Source: Isoetes taiwanensis (lineage: Eukaryota > Streptophyta > Lycopodiopsida > Isoetales > Isoetaceae). From it: DNA of 64,000 nt. Location of the stretch: positions 2,601,377 to 2,665,376 of the forward strand of contig JAJEKV010000082.1 in NCBI GenBank assembly GCA_021234155.1. Direction: 5' to 3'. This document shows, one piece after another, positions 22,046-31,649 of this stretch. Positions within the stretch are counted from its first letter, which is position 1; each line of letters opens with the position of its first letter. Below the pieces are notes generated by a model. The model was not told the origin of the DNA, searched no databases, and saw only the letters and a program-made list of their open reading frames with translations. A program made the translations under genes and the position numbers.

Positions 22046-23217
22046 CAAGAAATTTAATGCGTCCTACGGTGCATGTTCGAGTTTTAGCATGTTCCTACGT
22101 GCAAGTTCTTGTAAAAGAATCTCTTGATAGATTCTCTAAGATTCTACCAAGGTTCTCTTAGTTCGTGAGCATTTCTCTAAATTTTATAAGATTCCCTCTA
22201 GATTCTATTAGATTTCCCTAGATTCACCAAGATTCTATGAAGATCCCCTTAGATTCATTTAGATTTTATGATATTGCCCTAGGTTCCCTTACATTACATG
22301 AGATTCAAAGAGATTCTATAAAGATTCTCTTAGATACTCTAAGATTTCATCAACATTTTCTTAGATTCCTTTAGATTTTATGAAGATTCTTTTAGATCCC
22401 CTAGATTTTTAAGAGATTCCCTTAGGCTTGTAATCTATTAAATTCTTCTGGATTCCTTTACATTCTATAACTTTTTAGAACATTCTAAAACTTATGGAAC
22501 ATTCTAAAACTTTCAATATATTCTAGAACTTTCTGGAAGTATTTCTCTAGATTTCCTTACATTCCCGTAGATTCCCTTACATTCTAGAACATTCTAAAAC
22601 TTATTAGAACAATTTGGAACTTTCTGGAAGAATTTTCTTAGATCCCCCTTAGATTCTCTTATGTTCTAGAACTTTTTAGAGCATTCCAAAACATTCTAGA
22701 ACCTTCTTGAACTAGCTAGAATGTTATAGTCTATTTTATCTTAATGGGAACATTACTCTTTAAGTATATTTGATACATAAATTGTTCATGGAATTAATGC
22801 TTGGTCTAGTGGTTAGAATGGGGGGTTGGGGGGTCAATGGCCAGGGTTCGAATCCCCCACACAACATAAAAATTTTAAAAGCCTTTTCCTAAGGGATGAG
22901 CATTCAACTTGGGCCGTAGGATCTTGGACTCGATCAAGGGTCGAGATCTCACGCAACATGAGCCATAGGATCTATTACATATAATTCCCAAAGTCATGTA
23001 CACCGTAGGATGTGTCCCAAAGCAACGTGAGCCGTAGGATCTCGGACCGGCGATCAGGATCAGATCAACCTGGGCCGTAGGATCGCGTCTATGCGAATTA
23101 TATATAAACTCCCAGGCCGTCTGGGCCGTAGGATACGTCCCAAAGCCACGTGAGCCGTTGGATCTCGAACGGACGGTCGGATAAGCGCGACAAACATAAG
23201 AACATATGTATAGTATA
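22046..23217 (+). repeat. Composite repeat unit 1
   Basis: Head at 22046, AGATTC-rich tract about 22130-22440, decamer tract about 22450-22720 (most degenerate of the five), tRNA-like segment 22798-22865, then CCGTAGGATC modules to about 23200. Preceded by non-repeat DNA, so this is the left edge of the array. Confidence 0.88.
22798..22865 (+). ncRNA. tRNA-like segment, unit 1
   Basis: GCTTGGTCTAGTGGTTAGAA matches the pol III A box region of tRNA-like genes, and GGGTTCGAATCCCCC the B box/T arm. No convincing acceptor stem, so not a true tRNA. A TTTT run follows within about 15 bp. Confidence 0.7.
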
Positions 23218-23911
23218 CAAGAAATTTAATACGTCCTACGGTGCATGTTCGAGTTTTAGAATGTTCATATGCTGCAAGTTCTTGTCGTGCCCTACATTCT
23301 AAAAGAATCTCTTGAGAATACTCTAAATTCATAGATTCTCTAAGATTCTACCAAGGTTCTCTTGGAGGTTTCGTGAGCATTCCTTTAAATTTTATAAGAT
23401 TCCCTCTAAATTCCAGATTTCTCTAGATTCTCCAAGATTCTATGAAGATCTCCTTAGATCCCTTTAGATTTTATGAGATTGCCCTAGGTTCCCTTACATT
23501 ACATGAGATTCAAAGAGATTCTGTAAAGATTTCCTTAGATACTCTAAGATTTCATCAACATTTGCTTAGATTCCCTTAGATTTTATGAAGATTCCTTTAG
23601 ATCCCCCAGATTTTAAGAGATTCCCTTACGCTTGTAAATATTTTCCTAGATTCTCTTACATTTTATAAGATTTTCTTACATTATATTAGATTCCTCTGGA
23701 TTCCTTTAGATTCTAGAACTTTTTAGGACATTCTAAGATTTTCTGAAACATTCTAAGACTTTCAAAATATTCTAGAACTTTCTGGAAGTATTTCCCTAGA
23801 TTTCCTTACATTCACATAGATTCCCCTACATTCTAGAACATTCTAAAACTTATTAGAACAATTTGGAACTTTCTGGAAGAATTTTTTTAGATCCGCCTAG
23901 ATTCTCTTATG

Positions 23912-23980
23912 TTCTAGAACTTTCTAGAAGATTCTAGAACTTTCTAGAGCCTTCCAGAACATTCTAGAACTTTCTTGAAC
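23912..23980 (+). promoter_or_regulatory. Heat-shock-element-like decamer array, unit 2
   Basis: Seven consecutive decamers each begin with TTC (23912, 22, 32, 42, 52, 62, 72). GAA follows at the fifth base in six of them, and GAG in one. This is 13 of 14 alternating TTC/GAA half-sites in strict 5-bp register, the definition of a heat-shock factor site. It ends about 85 bp before the tRNA-like segment. Confidence 0.75.
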
Positions 23981-24065
23981 TAGCTAGAATGTTATAGTCT
24001 ATTTTATCTTAATGGGAACATTACCCTTAAGTATATTTGAAACATAAATTATTCATGGAATTAAT

Positions 24066-24133
24066 GCTTGGTCTAGTGGTTAGAGTGGGGGGTTTGGGGG
24101 GTTGAGGACCAAGGTTCGAATCCCTCCAATAAC
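24066..24133 (+). ncRNA. tRNA-like segment, unit 2
   Basis: Same A-box and B-box arrangement as unit 1, with GTGGGGGGTTTGGGGGGTTG between them. B box reads AGGTTCGAATCCC. Confidence 0.7.
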
Positions 24134-25372
24134 ATAAAAAATTTTAAAAGCCTTTCCTTAAGGGACGAGCATTCAACATGAGCCTTAGGATCTTAGACTC
24201 GATCAACGATCAAGATCTCACCATATAAAAGCAATTTGAGCCATAGGATCTATTACATATAATTCCCAAAGTGTGGGACCGTGTAAGATCGTGCCAAGCA
24301 ACATGAGCCATGTAGGATCTCGGATCGACGATCAAAGATCAAGAGCAACCTGGGCCGTAGGATCGATTACATAGTGTCTATATACAAATTCTCGTGCCAT
24401 CTGGGCCGTAGGATACGTCCCAAAGCCGCGTGAGCCGTAGAATCTCGGATCAACGGTCGAATTGAGCGATACAAACATATATGCACCGCACCAAACATCC
24501 CAAAATCCGCGGAGCCGTAGGATCTCGGATCAACGGTCAGATTGAGCGCGACAAACATATATGCACCGTACCAAACATCCCAAAGCCACGTGAGCCGTAG
24601 GATCTCGGATCAACGGTCGGATTGAGCGTTACAAACATAAGAACATATATATGTTATGATATAAAATATAATATAATATAATATAATATAATATATAATA
24701 TAATATACAAGAAATTTAATCCGTCCTATGGTGCATGTTCGAGTTTTAGCATGTTCCTACGTGCAAGTTCTTGTAAAAGAATCTCTTGAGAATGCTCTAA
24801 ATTCATAGATTCTCTAAGATTCTACCAAAGTTCTCTTAGAGGGTTCATGAGCATTTCTCTAAATTTTATCTAGATTCCATTAAATTTCCCTAGATTCTCC
24901 AAGATTCTATAAAGATCCCCTTAGATTCTCTTAGATTCATTTAGATTTTATCAGATTGCCCTTAGATTCAAAGAGATTCTATAAAGATTACCTTAGATAC
25001 TCTAAGATTTCATCAACATTTTCTTAGATTCCCTTAGATTTTATGAAGATTCCTTTAGATCCCCCAGATTTTAAGAGATTCCCTTAGGCTTGTAAATATT
25101 TTCCTAGATTCTCTTACATTTTATAAGATTTTCTTACATTCTATTAGATTCTTCTGGTTTTTCTTTACATCCTAGAACTTTTTAGAACATTCTAAGACTT
25201 CCTGGAACATTCTAAGACTTTCAATATATTCTAGAACTTTCTGAAAGTATTTCCTTAGATTTCCTTACATTCCCGTAGATTCCCCTACATTCTAGAACAT
25301 TCTAAAACTTATTAGAACAATTTGAAACTTTCTGGAAGAATTTTCTTAGGTCCCCCCAGATTCTCTTATGCT

Positions 25373-25440
25373 CTAGAACTTTCTAGAAGATTCTAGAACT
25401 TTCTAGAGCCTTCCAGAACATTCTAGAACCTTCTTGAACT
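25373..25440 (+). promoter_or_regulatory. Heat-shock-element-like decamer array, unit 3
   Basis: Six TTC-starting decamers in register from 25381, preceded by one CTCTAGAACT. Same order of variants (AAGA, AACT, AGCC, AACA) as unit 2. Confidence 0.75.
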
Positions 25441-25524
25441 AGCTAGAATGTTATAGTCTATTTTATCTTAATGGGAATACTACCCTTAAGTGTATGTGAA
25501 ACATGAATTATTTATAGAATTAAT

Positions 25525-25590
25525 GCTTGGTCTAGTGGTTAGAATGGGGGGTTGGGGGGTTAATGGCTAGGGTTCGAATCCCCCACACAA
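25525..25590 (+). ncRNA. tRNA-like segment, unit 3
   Basis: A box TGGTCTAGTGG and B box GGTTCGAATCC intact; spacing as in unit 1. Confidence 0.7.
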
Positions 25591-26459
25591 CATTAAAATT
25601 TTAAAAGCCTTTTCCTAAGGGATGAGCATTCAACTTGGGTTGTAGGATCTTGGACCCGATCGAGGGTCGAGATCTCACGCCACATGAGCCATAGGATCTA
25701 TTACATATAATTTCCAAAGTCATGTGCATCGTCGGTCAGGATCAGATCAACCTGGACCGTAGGATCGTGTCTATACGGATTATATATAAACTCCCAAGCC
25801 ATCTGGGCCGTAGGATACGTCCCAAAGTCACGTGAGACGGTGCATGTTCGAGTTTTAGCATGAGTTCTTGTAAAAGAATCTCTTGAGAATGCTCTAAATT
25901 CATAGATTCTACCAAGGTTCTCTTAGAGGGTTCGTGAGCATTTCTCTAAATTTTATCTAGATTCCATTAAATTTCCCTAGATTCTCCAAGATTCTATAAA
26001 GATCCCCTTAGATTCTCTTAGATTCATTTAGATTTTATCAGATTGCCCTTAGATTCAAATAGATCCTATAAAGATTCCCTTAGATACTCTAAGATTTCAT
26101 CAACATTTTCTTAGACTCCCTTAGATTTTATGAAGATTCCTTTAGATCCCCCAGATTTTAAGAGATTCCCTTAGGCTTGTAAATATTTTCCTAGATTCTC
26201 TTACATTTTATAAGATTTTCTTATATTCTATTAGATTCTTCTGGATTCCTTTACATTCTAGAACTTTTTACAACATTCTAAGACTTCCTGGAACATTCTA
26301 AGACTTTCAATATATTCTAGAACTTTCTGGAAGTATTTCCCTAGATTTCCTTACATTCCCGTAGATTCCCCTACATTCTAGAACATTCTAAAACTTATTA
26401 GAACAATTTGGAACTTTTTGGAAGAATTTTCTTAGGTCCCCCCTAGATTCTCTTATGCT

Positions 26460-26515
26460 CTAGAACTTTCTAGAAGATTCTAGAACTTTCTAGAGCCTTC
26501 CAGAACATTCTAGAA
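26460..26515 (+). promoter_or_regulatory. Heat-shock-element-like decamer array, unit 4
   Basis: As unit 3, but the last decamers are deleted so the run fuses to AGCTAGAATG after TTCTAGAAC. Confidence 0.72.
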
Positions 26516-26600
26516 CAGCTAGAATGTTATAGTTTATTTTATCTTAATGGGAAGACTGCCCTTAAGTATATGTGAAACATAAATTACTCATAGAATTAAT

Positions 26601-26662
26601 GCTTGGTCTAGTGGTTAGAATGGAATTTGGGGGTCAATGGCGTGGTTGAATCCCCACACAAC
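26601..26662 (+). ncRNA. tRNA-like segment, unit 4 (damaged)
   Basis: A box is intact, but the B box is reduced to GTGGTTGAATCCCC with missing bases and the G-run between boxes is shortened. Unlikely to be active. Confidence 0.6.
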
Positions 26663-27922
26663 ATAAAACTTTTAAAAGCCTTTTCCTAAGGGATGAGCAT
26701 TCAACTTGGGCCGTAGGATCTTGGACCCGATCAAGGGTCGAGATCTCACGCAACATGAGCCATAGGATCTATTACATATAATTTCCAAAGCCATGTGCAC
26801 CGTCGGTCAGGATCAGATCAACCTGGGCCGTAGGATCGTGTCTATACGGATTATATATAAACTCCCAAGCTATCTGGGCCGTAGGATACGTTTCAAAGCC
26901 ACGTGAGCCGTCAGATCTCGAACGGACGGTCGGATAAGCGCGACAAACATAAGAACATATATAGAGTAGATATACAAGAGATTTAATGCGTCCTACGGTG
27001 CATGTTCAAGTTTTAACATGTTCCTATGCTGCAAGTTCTTGTCGTGCCCTACATTCTAAAAGAATCTCTTGAGAATACTCTAAATTCATAGATTCTCTAA
27101 GATTCTACCAAGGTTCTCTTGGAGGTTTCGTGAGCATTCCTTTAAATTTTATAAGATTCCCTCTAGATTCCATTAGATTTCCCTAGATTCTCCAAGATTC
27201 TATGAAGATCCCCTTAGATCCCTTTAGATTTTATGAGATTGCCCTAGGTTCCCTTACATTACATGAGATTCAAAGAGATTCTATAAAGATTCCCTTAGAT
27301 ACTCTAAGAGCATCAACATTTTCTTAGATTCCCTTAGATTTTATGAAGATTCCTTTAGATCCCCCAGATTTTAAGAGATTCCCTTAGGCTTGTAAATATT
27401 TTCCTAGATTCTCTTACATTTTATAAGATTTTCTTACATTCTATTAGATTCCTCTGGATTCCTTTACATTTTAGAACTTTTTAGAACATTCTAAGACTTT
27501 CTGAAACATTCTAAGACTTTCAAAATATTCTAGAACTTTCTGGAAGTATTTCCTTAGATTTCCTTACATTCCCATAGATTCCCCTACATTCTAGAACATT
27601 CTAAAACTTATTAGAACAATTTAGAACTTTCTGGAAGAATTTTCTTAGATCCCCCCTAGATTCCCTTACATTTTATGAGATTTTCTTACATTCTATTAGA
27701 TTCTTCTGGATTCCTTTATATTCTAGAACTTTTTAGAACATTCTAAGACTTTCTGAAACATTCTAAGACTTTCAAAATATTCTAGAACTTTCTGGAAGTA
27801 TTTCCCTAGATTTCCTTACATTCCCATAGATTCCCCTACATTCTAGAACATTCTAAAACTTATTAGAACAATTTGGAACTTTCTGGAAGAATTTTCTTAG
27901 ATCCCCCCTAGATTCTCTTATG

Positions 27923-27991
27923 TTCTAGAACTTTCTAGAAGATTCTAGAACTTTCTAGAGCCTTCCAGAACATTCTAGAACTTTCTTGAAC
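27923..27991 (+). promoter_or_regulatory. Heat-shock-element-like decamer array, unit 5
   Basis: Same seven-decamer run as unit 2, in register throughout, about 85 bp before the tRNA-like segment at 28077. Confidence 0.75.
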
Positions 27992-28076
27992 TAGCTAGAA
28001 TGTTATAGTCTATTTTATCTTAATGGGAACATTACCCTTAAGTATATTTGAAACATAAATCATTCATGGAATTAAT

Positions 28077-28144
28077 GCTTGGTCTAGTGGTTAGAGTGGG
28101 GGGTTTGGGGGGTTGAGGACCAGGGTTCGAATCCCCCTAATAAC
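28077..28144 (+). ncRNA. tRNA-like segment, unit 5
   Basis: A box TGGTCTAGTGGTTAGAG and B box GGGTTCGAATCC intact, G-rich interval as in unit 2. Confidence 0.7.
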
Positions 28145-28420
28145 ATAAAAATTTTTAAAAGCCTTTCCTTAAGGGACGAGCATTCAACATGAGCCTTAGG
28201 ATCTTAGACTCGATCAACGATCAAGATCTCACCATATAAAAGCAATATGAGCCGTAGGATCTATTACATATAATTCCCAAAGCCATGTGGACCGTAAGAT
28301 ATGTCCCAAGCAACATGAGCCATAGGATCTCGGATCGACGATCAGGATCAAGAGCAACTGGGGCCGTAGGATCGATTACATAGAGTCTATATACAAACTC
28401 CCAAGCCATCTGGGCCGTAG

Positions 28421-28660
28421 GATACGTCCCAAAGCCACGTGAGCCGTAGGATCTCGAATCAACGGTCGGATTCAATGGGACAAACATAAGAACATATATA
28501 TGTTAGATATAAAATAAAATAATATATAATATATATATAGGATACGTCCCAAAGCCACGTGAGCCGTAGGATCTCGAATCAACGGTCGGATTCAATGGGA
28601 CAAACATAAGAACATATATATGTTAGATATAAAATAAAATAATATATAATATCTACTATC
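28421..28660 (+). repeat. Exact 120-bp tandem duplication of the array end
   Basis: The segment starting GATACGTCCCAAAGCCACGT at 28421 is repeated at 28541 with the same following bases, through TTAGATATAAAATAAAATAA. The period is exactly 120 bp and the copies look identical over about 110 bp, indicating a recent slippage or unequal-exchange event at the right edge of the array. Confidence 0.92.
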
Positions 28661-28666
28661 ACTCAT

Positions 28667-28991
28667 ATATATACAATTATATGAGCTCTACCAACGTGTT
28701 GGTAGAGATTGATCTCGGCCGTCCATCTTTGAGATGGACGGTCCAAAAGGTGACACCTCGAATCACCCCAAGCAACCCCTTTTGGTAGAGATCGATCTCG
28801 GCCGTCCATCTCTGAGATGGACGGTGCAGATGGTGACACCTCGAATCACCCCAAGCAGCCCCCTGATTTGGGGCTTTTAATCTCGACCCTTGAAATTGGG
28901 GCATTTCATCTGGACCATCGATTGAAGTTTTGGGGCTTTTAATCTTGGCCCTTGAAATTGAGGCATTTCATCTGGACCATCGATTGAAGTT
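28667..28991 (+). repeat. Foldback element with two nested tandem duplications
   Basis: Begins after TATATACAATTATATGAGCT. CTCTACCAAC/GTTGGTAGAG (28686-28695, 28698-28707) form a 10-bp stem with a 2-base loop. CCGTCCATCT/AGATGGACGG (28719-28728, 28732-28741) form a second stem. A block of 83 bp starting TTGGTAGAGA is repeated (28699 and 28782), and a block of 62 bp starting TTGGGGCTTTTAATC is repeated (28868 and 28930). The same ACAATTATATRAGCT edge occurs before the foldback at 34801. Confidence 0.8.
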
Positions 28992-29261
28992 GTGATTAGG
29001 CATACATGAAGTAGTAGAGCTCGCCAAAGCTAATCCGACCACATTGGCGCCTCTCCTTAAGAAAACAGTCGTGAGGTGAGCCTTCTTCAAGCAAACTTGG
29101 AGTGATTTTTTTTTCGTTGGCTATGGTTGAAGGCTATGGCGGATTTCTTTGGCGCCACACATTGACAGAGGTTTCCTACATTGTTGTGTTGTCTAAATAT
29201 ATACCTTTATTTATAGGTCTGTTTGTTCGGTTCTCTTCTTGTTTTCTTGAATAAGCCGGCT
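28992..29261. other. Unassigned DNA
   Basis: No recognisable frame; contains a run of T at about 29107. Lies between the foldback element and the LRR relic. Confidence 0.4.
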
Positions 29262-29490
29262 CGATATGCGCGGTAACCGCTTCAAAACTCTAGCCGTAAC
29301 AAGCTTAATGGCAGCATTAACGGCACTATTCTGGCTTCTTTGGGCAACCTTACCAATCTTAAGCACTTGGATGTAAGTTCCAATATGTTGACGGTCCTAT
29401 ACCATCACCGCCGGCGGCTTTAACACGATCACGGTTCTTGAGGTGCATGGCAACAATCTAACGTGCACGGTTCCACCGTGTATGGATTAG
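29262..29490 (+). pseudogene. Leucine-rich-repeat protein fragment
   Basis: LRR units are readable in three frames: LDMRGNRF near 29262, then NKLNGSINGT and SLGNLTNLKHLDVSSNMLT (29298-29395), then TVLEVHGNNLTCTVPP ending at a TAG (29488-29490). The NL..L..LD.S.N.L.G pattern is the plant extracellular LRR type found in receptor-like kinases and receptor-like proteins. At least two frameshifts break it. A receptor-kinase N-lobe relic lies 4.8 kb further on the same strand and might come from the same ancestral gene. Confidence 0.7.
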
Positions 29491-30365
29491 CCTCTTTCAT
29501 CTTTACATTTTGCAATCCTTGATGGGTTTTCTTGGTGAATATGCTCTGTTAAAAATCGTTTAATTGTGGGTATGCTCACGGCAAAAATCTTTGATGGGTT
29601 CAAAGTTGTAGATACTGATTGGTTTTGTAATATTTTTGGGGACCCAATCGGTGTTTGTGCAGTTCGAGGATGTTTTTTGCCGCCCGCACGGGTTTTGCTC
29701 ATGGCTTCCTTAGAAGATTCGGAATAGATGACCGGGAATCTTTTGTCAGTAACAACCAATGAGGTGCGTGGAGCCGCAGCCGTTTTGCATGTTCCCGAGC
29801 ACCACAGAGAGCGGATCGATCCTATAGGTTTTTTTCCTAAACGGATAACCGACATTCAAGATGGGTCAGCTGCGACCTTACGGCAGGGCGATATACGAGT
29901 TTTTTGCCTTAAATATGCTTGAACCCGTGATGGCTAAAGTCTTTGGGCTTGCATCAATTATCCACTCATTTGATGCAATGTCTATTTTGGAAGATTTAAT
30001 TTGAATTAGAATACCGATGTTTGGAGTACCAAATGCTCTTATTCGTGTATTGCTTTTTTATGATATAATTTGCTTTTGCATTTTAAGATTCCAAAATAAT
30101 TGTGGCTTTGGCATTCGATGTTGTTGTGCCGGTTTATATATGGCCAAGATATATCTGTTTTAGCATGCATGATTATTAGAAGTCGCATGTTTTTCTTTGA
30201 ATATTCGTTATGACAGTTGATTTAGTGTGATGCATATTTTTGAGTGTTGTTGGGCTTTAATCTATGAATCTAGCCCTGCCTAAATTGCTAGTTGTAGTTG
30301 GATGTGATTCAAGGGCGGTTTGTGAATGGCCATGAAGGTGGATGCATTATGTAAAATACTCTCCT
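29491..30365. other. Unassigned DNA with one GC-richer frame
   Basis: A + strand frame (29728-29922) reads GAAAVLHVPEHHRERIDPIG, then FFPKRITDIQDGSAATLRQG, and looks protein-like, but I cannot assign it. The overlapping minus frame is likely its shadow. The rest is AT-rich. Confidence 0.35.
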
Positions 30366-30755
30366 CAATTAGTTGAATGTGGCCACTTCCTCCAAAATCT
30401 TCTGTAGAACACCAGGTAATAGGGCCCAAGTAAGTTGCACTGAAGTAGCCACTTTCCATTTCACATGTGCATTTGTCTGCCTTTTTCATTAAGATTCGGA
30501 AGAGGCAGTATAATGCGACCTATTTAGAGCTCTGCACGCATTTTTTGCATGGTCAATGCTGCAAACATGGCCTTTGTCTGTCGGGTTAGATGCTTACTTC
30601 GTACAAAGTCTTCTCTAGCACGCCAGGTAAGATGGCCCAGGTTTGTAATCTGCATTGGAGTGGCTACTTTCCATTTATAATATTTAGAAGGGGCAGTATA
30701 ATGTGACATATTTAGAGATTTGCACGCATTTCTGCATGATAAATGCTACAAGAAT
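30366..30755 (+). repeat. Imperfect tandem duplication, about 220-bp period
   Basis: Block one (about 30400-30560: ACACCAGGTAATAGGGCCCA ... GCAGTATAATGCGACC ... TGCACGCATTTT) is repeated about 220 bp later (about 30620-30745: GCCAGGTAAGATGGCCCAGG ... GCAGTATAATGTGACA ... TGCACGCATTTC). Non-coding in appearance. Confidence 0.7.
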
Positions 30756-31399
30756 TTGTCAGACGCATTTCATTGGCCTTAATAGTTGAGTTTTAATGAT
30801 CTGCATGCTCTTGCACAGGACTTTGATAACTTGATGCGGCAGCCTTTTGCAAGATCTTCAGCCTGTCTCCATTTGCATGAAATACTTTGCATGTCTCCAT
30901 TTTTGCTGGCAAGGTATTTATTATTTTTATGTGTGTTGTTTTCTTACACTAGTTTCTATTTAGTATCACTCTGTTTGTGGATATTTGGGAATTAGATTGA
31001 GCTTGCCTGCAGCCAGATTGTACATTTGCTGTCATTTGGCCGTTGTTTGTCAATAAATTTCTAACTATGTCTCAAAACGATATGATCCAGAGTAAATGCA
31101 ACCTGACCTATAACTCTATGCATCATCTCATACAACCATGAAAAAAGAGGCATAAATTTTGTACATTGAGTTCTCACATTGTCAATCAACTGTTACATTC
31201 ACAAATCTGAAGTTGGCAGGCATCGTGGACACCAGCTCATGTATCTGAATGTGCCAAAGCTTTTGAACGACGAGATCAGCCAACACCTCAATTGACATAT
31301 GTACTGTGATCCTCCTGCATTGGTAAGTCTACTTTTTCTACAATTACTTGATAAACGTAAAATATTCCATTGATTCTCATGCATTTTGAAATTCTTTTC

Positions 31400-31625
31400 T
31401 CAGGCATTAAACAACCTTTATATTGTGTACATCGTTCAGGTACACATTAGGCTCATCGCATCTTCAAGATGCTTATTGCTTTCCAATTTTTCTTCGCTTT
31501 CTAGATGCCATAAGTTTTGTAATATTATCTGTAGGAAAAAAGGATGCTGCTGCAGTCTGATGGAAAAGGCTATATTGGTGAAGTCGTCATATGCAGAAGC
31601 ATACAATAATTTGCATAAGTATAAG
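31400..31625 (+). pseudogene. SPINDLY-like TPR fragment
   Basis: After a TTTTCTCAG acceptor, 31405-31440 reads ALNNLYIVYIVQ. Further on (31535-31620) KKDAAA, then after a one-base shift MEKAILVKSSYAEAYNNL. Together these follow the consecutive tetratricopeptide repeats of the SPINDLY O-fucosyltransferase, in the same order and spacing. YAEAYNNL is a typical TPR helix. An in-frame TGA separates the two parts and no catalytic domain exons were found nearby, so this is a gene relic. Confidence 0.6.
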
Positions 31626-31649
31626 AACTTCAAATGTCAATTGCCCAGT

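Larger units (their letters stand above)
23218..24707 (+). repeat. Composite repeat unit 2
   Basis: Full set of modules with the longest perfect decamer run at 23912-23980 and the tRNA-like segment at 24066-24133. Its tail carries three copies of an 80-86 bp module (about 24412-24640: GTGAGCCGTAGGATCTCGGA ... ACAAACATATATGCACC) and ends in an ATAAT-rich microsatellite (24661-24707). The tail triplication is shared with the inverted unit at 52.9 kb. Confidence 0.88.
24708..25836 (+). repeat. Composite repeat unit 3
   Basis: Head at 24708 after the microsatellite, decamer run 25373-25440, tRNA-like segment 25525-25590, shortened CCGTAGGATC tail. It ends abruptly inside the CACGTGAG word, where unit 4 begins without its own head. 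Confidence 0.88.
25837..26974 (+). repeat. Composite repeat unit 4 (head deleted)
   Basis: Starts at ACGGTGCATGTTCGAG fused directly to the tail of unit 3, so the CAAGAAATTTAAT head is missing. Decamer run 26460-26515. The tRNA-like segment 26601-26662 has a damaged B box. Otherwise it is closely similar to unit 3. Confidence 0.85.
26975..28540 (+). repeat. Composite repeat unit 5
   Basis: Head CAAGAGATTTAATGCG at 26975. The decamer and AGATTC region contains an internal duplication of about 245 bp (27415-27660 and 27661-27905). Perfect decamer run 27923-27991, tRNA-like segment 28077-28144, CCGTAGGATC tail to about 28500. Confidence 0.88.
22046..28660 (+). repeat. Tandem array of five composite repeat units
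   Basis: Five head-to-tail units begin at 22046, 23218, 24708, about 25837 and 26975. Each starts near CAAGAAATTTAATGCGTCC and then carries in order GTGCATGTTCGAGTTTTAGC, an AGATTCCCTT-rich tract, a TTCTAGAANN decamer tract, a tRNA-like segment and CCGTAGGATC modules. Unit lengths are about 1172, 1490, 1129, 1138 and 1566 bp. The differences are due to internal duplications and a missing head in unit 4. No protein-coding frame is conserved. Related copies lie at 52.9-59.5 kb. Confidence 0.92.

Noticed and set aside
22046-28660. CRISPR-like array
   Set aside because: Units are over 1 kb, spacers are not unique, and the host is eukaryotic. The internal periodicity is a 10-bp minisatellite.
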